Shown: in pieces, positions 5,474-9,534 of the stretch
Numbering within the stretch: the stretch's first letter is position 1
Layout: every line of letters starts with the position of its first letter
Assembly (NCBI GenBank): GCA_017519685.1
Contig: JAFWRV010000207.1
Span: forward strand, 1-9,534
DNA: 9,534 nt
Direction of reading: 5' to 3'
Origin: Clostridia bacterium
GTDB taxonomy: Bacteria > Bacillota > Clostridia > Oscillospirales > Acutalibacteraceae
Position numbers and translations under genes: made by a program
Notes under the pieces: generated by a model
The model's input: only the letters and a program-made list of their open reading frames with translations
Database searches by the model: none
What the model was told of the DNA's origin: nothing

Positions 5474-6988
5474 ATGATTCAGAATACCATGAAGTCGGTA
5501 AACATCATGAATTTTGTGCGGCAGTGTGAGCCGCGCAGTGAATCGGTTGATAAGATTCTTTTTGAAACGACAAAAAAACAGCTCGCGCTTGTAAATGAAC
5601 TTCAGGTGCCTAACACTTTTCTTTTGCAGTATGACGCGCTTTGCGATGACAGATTTGTAAAACTTTTCAAAGAGGAAGCGGGTCCGCTGACGGAAACAGG
5701 GCTGTGGTATGAGATTGTTGAGCCGCTGACCTCTGCCTGCGGTATGAAATATGAGAGCGAGCGCGGCTGGAAATGGGACTGGCACATAAAGCCCGGATTC
5801 TCTATGGCTTACACGCCCGATGAGCGCGACAGACTGATTGACGAGGCGATGCGAAAATTCAAAGAGATTTTCGGCGAATATCCCGGCACAGTCGGTTCCT
5901 GGCTGATTGACACAAGAACGGCTTCAAGACTTGCTGACAGATACGGTGTGAAGTGCCTTTGCATCTGCCGCGATCAGACAAACACGGATGCTTATTCGCT
6001 TGTGGGCGGTTATTTCAACGGAGCTTATTATCCCTCGAGAAATAATATATTTACCCCCGCGCAGACAGCAGAGAATTCTCTCGGTATTCCGGTATTAAGG
6101 CTGCTGGGCCCCGACCCTATCCGCAATTATGACGGCAAAAAATTTCTGACCGAAAAAGAGGCGTCAGGCAGTCTTATGTGCACGCTTGAGCCCGTATGGT
6201 ATGCCGGAAGCGACTCCGTCTATGAAAGCGCGCTGCTTGAAGATTTTTTCGGCTGTGAAACGCTGAATTTCGCCTATGCGCAGATAGGTCAGGAAAACAG
6301 TTTCGGCGACAGTGATATTATCTCGCCGCTCAGGCGTCAGATTGAAGCCATAATGCAAAGAGGCGATGTCGCCTTTGAAAAGATGACGGAAACCGCGGAG
6401 AAATTCGGCGAAAGATTCGGTCGTGCCACTCCGCCCAGCGTCACCGCGGGGCTTAAAAATCCGGGAGGGGAGGACGTTCAGTCCGTCTATTACCAGTGCA
6501 AAAACTATGTTGCCGATATCTTCCGTGACGGCGGCAGAGTATTTATCCGCGCGCTTTATCTTTTTGATGAGAATGTGCCCGAGCATTATATTGAAGACAC
6601 CTGCGATTCGTTTTACGCTCTTTATGAAAATCTGCCTGTTGTGGACACTGTTGTCTGGTCGGAGGGAATAAGAGAGAATATCGGCCTTACTCTTGACAGC
6701 TCCGGCGGAGAACTTTTATATGAGAATCTCTCGGATGTCTCCGTGAAAATTTCGTGGAAAGACAAAGCTGTTATTTTCACACCTGAGTGCATCGAAACAT
6801 CGGGAATATCCGAAATGACTTATGATCCGATGAACACACAGGCGGAGATTGAAACAGGTGGGCATCGCATTAATTATAAATACAAGGGCGCGTGTTACAG
6901 CCTGCTCACAAACGGCAGCGTTACATTTGATAATAATATAATTACAATAAAAGGAACCGGTATTCGTCTGACTTTCGAAAGAAAGTAA
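5474..6988 (+). CDS. DUF3863/DUF3864-like barrel protein, putative carbohydrate-active enzyme
   Basis: This 504-residue protein has no signal peptide or membrane segment, so it is probably cytosolic. From memory, residues 8-320 resemble the DUF3863 proteins of Bacteroidetes, a (beta/alpha)-barrel related in outline to NodB/GH57-type enzymes. The resemblance is carried by NFVRQCEPR (13-21), FLLQYDAL (49-56), WKWDWH (99-104), FGEYPGTVGSWLIDT (133-147), a YYPSRNN stretch (185-191), LGPDPI (211-216) and GQENSFGD (272-279). Residues 335-504 form a beta-rich C-terminal part like the accessory domain of the same family. Asp, Glu and His residues in these motifs are candidate catalytic residues, but the reaction is not established. 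The start is fixed by GGAGGA (5463-5468), five bases upstream. It is odd that an apparently cytosolic member sits among exported enzymes, because a secreted form would be expected for polysaccharide work. Confidence 0.75.
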   Translation: MIQNTMKSVNIMNFVRQCEPRSESVDKILFETTKKQLALVNELQVPNTFLLQYDALCDDRFVKLFKEEAGPLTETGLWYEIVEPLTSACGMKYESERGWKWDWHIKPGFSMAYTPDERDRLIDEAMRKFKEIFGEYPGTVGSWLIDTRTASRLADRYGVKCLCICRDQTNTDAYSLVGGYFNGAYYPSRNNIFTPAQTAENSLGIPVLRLLGPDPIRNYDGKKFLTEKEASGSLMCTLEPVWYAGSDSVYESALLEDFFGCETLNFAYAQIGQENSFGDSDIISPLRRQIEAIMQRGDVAFEKMTETAEKFGERFGRATPPSVTAGLKNPGGEDVQSVYYQCKNYVADIFRDGGRVFIRALYLFDENVPEHYIEDTCDSFYALYENLPVVDTVVWSEGIRENIGLTLDSSGGELLYENLSDVSVKISWKDKAVIFTPECIETSGISEMTYDPMNTQAEIETGGHRINYKYKGACYSLLTNGSVTFDNNIITIKGTGIRLTFERK

Positions 6989-7061
6989 AGTCCCGTTTAT
7001 CGGGATGAATCACACAAAAGAAAAAGACAAACCGGGCTTTCGAGAAAGGACAGGGCAGGAG

Positions 7062-8108
7062 ATGTTCAGAAGAAATACGGCGTTTTTGATTGCTTTGATT
7101 TTGCTGTGCGGCACGGTATTCAACACCTCTGCTTTTGCGGAAAACAAGGAAGAAACTCCGTCAAAGGAAGGCTATGTTCTTGATTTCAGCAGCGAGTTTG
7201 ACGGAGATTCTCTTGACACGGATTTCTGGCTTGACCGGTATCTTCCTCACTGCACCGCGAACTCCGCCGGTTCTTCAGCAAGATATTCAATAGAAAACGG
7301 ATATCTGAACCTTTACATAACAAAGGATTCGCCCGATTATTTCGGCGGCCGGCCATGCTCGTCGGATCCCGGCAATCTTCTTTGGGCAGCCAACGGCATA
7401 CAGACGTGGGAGAAGAATAATCTGCATCCGGGCGGCAAACAGCAGAGAGATGTTGAACCGTTTGAGGGATATGCCACGCAGTACGGATATTTTGAGATAC
7501 GGATGAAACTGCCCGACAGCGGCGGGGGAGGTTACGCCTCATGGTGGCTTATCGGCACTCAGGATGATGCCCGCGCCGACGGTACGGGTTCACGGCAAAA
7601 CGGTGAAATAGATATATTTGAAACATTCTTTGATTCACCGGGTGTGTTTGAGCCGAAAGTACACGCCTGGCACGACCCGGAACTCAACGAATGGTCAAAA
7701 AGAATTAACCTTGACGGCGAACCGTTGGATTATAAAGACAGTTTTCATACATACGCCATGGACTGGCGGCCGGAAGGGATAACCTTCTTCGTTGACGGCA
7801 AAGCGGTTGCCGAAACAAAAGAATCTCCGCGATACAGAATGTGTATGATTTTATCAATGTATATCAATTCCGATTTCAGCGGATGGGACGGTCCTGAAAA
7901 CAAATACCCTATGGAATGGCTGATTGATTATGTCCGTGTCTATAAAGACAGAAACGGGTACGACGAGAATGACAGACTTACGGGCTTTGAGCGGTTTGTA
8001 AAAGACGTGAAAGAATATTTGGTTTCTTTATGGCAGAGATTCTTGTCTTTTATTGATACCTTTTGCGAAAAGCCGGGTGAATTCTTTAAGAATCTGATAA
8101 AAACATAA
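7062..8108 (+). CDS. Exported GH16 glycoside hydrolase (laminarinase-like subgroup)
   Basis: This 348-residue protein has a Sec signal peptide (1-26, likely cut after SAFA). The GH16 beta-jelly-roll domain covers about residues 37-297. The catalytic motif GEIDIFE has E182 as nucleophile, D184 as helper and E187 as acid/base. The ExDxxE spacing (beta-bulge type) fits the laminarinase, carrageenase or porphyranase side of the family rather than lichenases, which have ExDxE. Other hallmarks are YGYFEIRMKLP, ASWWLIG, FHTYAMDWRPEGITFFVDG and WLIDYVRVYK. It should cut beta-1,3- or mixed-linked glucans or related polymers outside the cell; the exact substrate is uncertain. Residues 309-348 add an aromatic amphipathic tail. 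ATG 7062 is preferred to ATG 7005 because it starts the signal peptide directly and has AAAGGA (7045-7050) 11 bases upstream. ATG 7005 overlaps a small hairpin (6991-7005). Confidence 0.9.
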   Translation: MFRRNTAFLIALILLCGTVFNTSAFAENKEETPSKEGYVLDFSSEFDGDSLDTDFWLDRYLPHCTANSAGSSARYSIENGYLNLYITKDSPDYFGGRPCSSDPGNLLWAANGIQTWEKNNLHPGGKQQRDVEPFEGYATQYGYFEIRMKLPDSGGGGYASWWLIGTQDDARADGTGSRQNGEIDIFETFFDSPGVFEPKVHAWHDPELNEWSKRINLDGEPLDYKDSFHTYAMDWRPEGITFFVDGKAVAETKESPRYRMCMILSMYINSDFSGWDGPENKYPMEWLIDYVRVYKDRNGYDENDRLTGFERFVKDVKEYLVSLWQRFLSFIDTFCEKPGEFFKNLIKT

Positions 8109-8159
8109 CCCGTTCTCCCGGAAAATCTTACGCTTTAAAGAGATGCAGATATAAATAAT

Positions 8160-8198
8160 TGCAAACAAAAACAGCGGCTCTCGTTATGAGAGCCGCTG
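8160..8198 (-). terminator. Rho-independent terminator for the minus-strand gene
   Basis: CAGCGGCTCTC (8172-8182) pairs perfectly with GAGAGCCGCTG (8188-8198) across a five-base loop. Read on the minus strand the 11-bp stem is followed by TTTTTGTTTGC, an excellent U-tract. It lies about 180 bases after the stop of the DrmB-SUKH gene. On the plus strand the following bases are only CTGATATTT, so it is weak in that direction. Confidence 0.8.
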
Positions 8199-8261
8199 CT
8201 GATATTTAAGATATCGAACTGCTTGAAGTTTTCTCAAGAGTGACTGCTTCGGGCGTATTTT

Positions 8262-8285
8262 CCCCGATACCGTATCGGGGTTTTG
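8262..8285 (+). terminator. Rho-independent terminator for the GH16 operon
   Basis: CCCCGATAC (8262-8270) pairs with GTATCGGGG (8272-8280) and is followed by TTTTGT on the plus strand. The formal one-base loop would open to three bases with an 8-bp stem. On the minus strand the hairpin is followed by AAAA, so it acts one way, ending the plus-strand operon about 150 bases after the GH16 stop. Bases 8286-8374, up to the end of the converging gene, hold nothing recognisable. Confidence 0.7.
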
Positions 8286-8374
8286 TACCATTTTCCTCTC
8301 AGTTTTTTACAGCCGATGTTTGATCATCCGAGAAATACCTATCGGATAAAAGTACAAAATGCTCAGATTAAAGA

Positions 8375-9534
8375 TCATTCTCCCTGTATGTATTCAAGCA
8401 AGGAATCGTTGAGTTTTGCGATTTCCGATCCTGGTTTAGTAGCAAACACTTCTCCGCTGGAGTTTTGCCATATAACAATGCCATCTATGCCAGCTTCTTC
8501 AACAACATAAAAGTCGTCAGGAACAGTGTTGTTTTCTTTGCAAGTAAGTGTTGCATTAACAACACTGAGTCTTTTGGATTTTGATATTCCTGTTAATTCA
8601 TGTCCTTCAAACACTACGCGCCCAAAGCTGGAAAGATAATCTCTATATTCCGGTGAGAAGTTTAGACTCAACTCCGTTTCTGCATCTGCAATACGCTCTG
8701 CAGACGCTCCCGATGATTTGAAAACTAAATCAATGCTGTTTAAATAATCAACAATATTCATTTTATATTCCTTGGTAAGATGGATGATTATTTCTTCTTT
8801 GCTATCATAAAATGTGTTCTCACGAATCGCACTTTCATTTGCTAAGATAGCATACTCCATTCTTCTGCTAAAAGGAGGAATTGTAAGAGCGCTTTGAGTT
8901 TTAGCATAGTATACATTATTTGCACTTCTCTGAAGCACTCGGATTTTTGCATCACACTTATTTGGATCTGTTACCCACCTTCTTCCATCTTTCCCGTTCC
9001 ATGGCATTTCGGCAAGGCAATGTAAGGATTTCAACGCATCCTTGCTCATGCATCCTTCCATGGTTCTATCTTCGCCACAATCCAGACATTTTATTTTAAT
9101 GCCTCTCAATCCACCTGTTGTACCATCGTATTCCAATGTAAGTGAAGGATGTGTTGGCTTTTTCTCACAAGGATGTCCTTTGTGAACCCACCAACTGTAT
9201 GGGAAATCCGAAATGTGGCCATTAATACACGCGACAATAAATCTTGATGGTATTAAATAAACCTTATTGTCTTTTGTCGAACACCTGTTACAGCATAGCT
9301 TGGAAACATTATCACTGCTGTAGTTAGTTACATGTTGTTTAAGATTATGATAATTGTCGAGCCGGTGGCAATTAGGGCAATAATACCATTCCGGAAATCT
9401 GAATACGGGAATAGCAAACGCAACGCCGTGTTCTGTTTCGGGAGAAGAAACCTGTATAAACCTATCTTTTCCCAGCATTTCCTCGAGGTTATTATCATGT
9501 TTAATTGATGATTCAGGTAATTTTTCTATTTTCC
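8375..9534 (-). CDS. DrmB-like N-terminal region fused to SUKH (SMI1/KNR4) domain, 5'-partial
   Basis: The frame stays open through the right edge, so the true start lies outside; the ATG at 9478 is internal. Numbering from that ATG, residues 20-205 match the DrmB (DISARM, DUF1998-associated) N-terminal region: RFPEWYYCPNCHRL (27-40), CCNRC (62-66), SRFIVACINGHISDFPYSWW (78-97), CLDC (131-134), PWNG (159-162), and QRSANNVYYAKTQSALTIPP (183-202). Cysteines at 34, 37, 62, 63, 66, 84, 104, 131, 134, 143, 154 and 175 suggest zinc sites. DrmB proteins normally run to about 600 residues or more with a C-terminal DUF1998 part. Here that part is missing, and residues 240-367 instead form a full SUKH domain (AETELSLNFSPEYRDYLSSFG, EGHELTGISKSKRL, GIDGIVIWQ). 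SUKH proteins are typical toxin-immunity proteins. The gene is more AT-rich than the operon, suggesting transfer. It is either a true fusion or a degraded drmB joined to an immunity gene. Confidence 0.8.
   Translation of the reverse strand, partial: KIEKLPESSIKHDNNLEEMLGKDRFIQVSSPETEHGVAFAIPVFRFPEWYYCPNCHRLDNYHNLKQHVTNYSSDNVSKLCCNRCSTKDNKVYLIPSRFIVACINGHISDFPYSWWVHKGHPCEKKPTHPSLTLEYDGTTGGLRGIKIKCLDCGEDRTMEGCMSKDALKSLHCLAEMPWNGKDGRRWVTDPNKCDAKIRVLQRSANNVYYAKTQSALTIPPFSRRMEYAILANESAIRENTFYDSKEEIIIHLTKEYKMNIVDYLNSIDLVFKSSGASAERIADAETELSLNFSPEYRDYLSSFGRVVFEGHELTGISKSKRLSVVNATLTCKENNTVPDDFYVVEEAGIDGIVIWQNSSGEVFATKPGSEIAKLNDSLLEYIQGE
8759..8773 (-). promoter_or_regulatory. Internal ribosome site and ATG for a stand-alone SUKH product
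   Basis: On the minus strand AAGGA (8773-8769) is followed after seven bases by an in-frame ATG (8761-8759). Initiation here would yield a 128-residue protein that begins MNIVDYLNSIDLVF and contains the entire SUKH domain, a normal length for this family. This makes the ATG the likely original start of an immunity gene, and it may still be used. The match to a ribosome site is seen directly; its use is inferred. Confidence 0.5.

Noticed and set aside
5210..5785. Minus-strand open frame of 191 codons
   Set aside because: It is a shadow of the glycine-zipper and DUF3863-like genes, both of which have strong ribosome sites and coherent protein features.
8283..8510. Plus-strand open frame of 75 codons
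   Set aside because: It starts at the plus-strand terminator and runs antisense to the SUKH-coding region; no ribosome site or domain.

Overview
The window looks like a chromosomal stretch of a Gram-positive, probably clostridial (Oscillospiraceae-like) gut or rumen bacterium. This is an inference from sigma-A promoters with extended -10 boxes, AGGAGG-type ribosome sites, Sec and lipoprotein signals of Gram-positive type, and the protein families present. The species cannot be named from the sequence.

Layout. Bases 1-398 hold no gene. They contain a palindrome-rich block (1-142), then four short GTAG-headed hairpins arranged as two inverted pairs (144-338), which is the layout of REP/REPIN elements. 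A sigma-A-type promoter (406-434) drives a monocistronic gene (478-2334) for an exported protein that joins a metallo-beta-lactamase-fold domain to a xylose-isomerase-like TIM barrel. A terminator (2390-2430) follows. A second promoter (2461-2489), nearly identical to the first over 41 bases, begins an apparent operon of eight genes (2518-8108): a lipoprotein, a LacA/Maa-type acetyltransferase, a second small lipoprotein, a 54-residue membrane peptide, an exported glycerophosphodiester phosphodiesterase (GDPD), a 71-residue glycine-zipper membrane protein, a cytosolic DUF3863-like barrel protein, and an exported GH16 glycoside hydrolase. Gaps between the genes are 1 to 73 bases, and no strong internal terminator is visible.

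The two transcription units probably share regulation, because their promoters are near copies. The products point to the cell surface: three exported enzymes, two lipoproteins and two small membrane proteins, plus cytosolic partners able to acetylate or process sugars. All three exported enzymes also carry a strongly aromatic, amphipathic segment, either just after the signal peptide or at the extreme C-terminus. This could be a common membrane or assembly anchor and is not explained by their catalytic families.

At the right end, convergent to the operon, is a more AT-rich gene on the minus strand that runs off the window (8375-9534). Its N-terminal part is a DrmB (DISARM-type, DUF1998-associated) zinc-rich region. 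Its C-terminal part is a complete SMI1/KNR4 (SUKH) immunity-type domain, and an internal ATG with a good ribosome site lies exactly where a stand-alone SUKH gene would start. This chimera, at what looks like the edge of a defence island, is the most unusual single item. Two interleaved terminators (8172-8198 for the minus strand, 8262-8285 for the plus strand) separate the two converging units.
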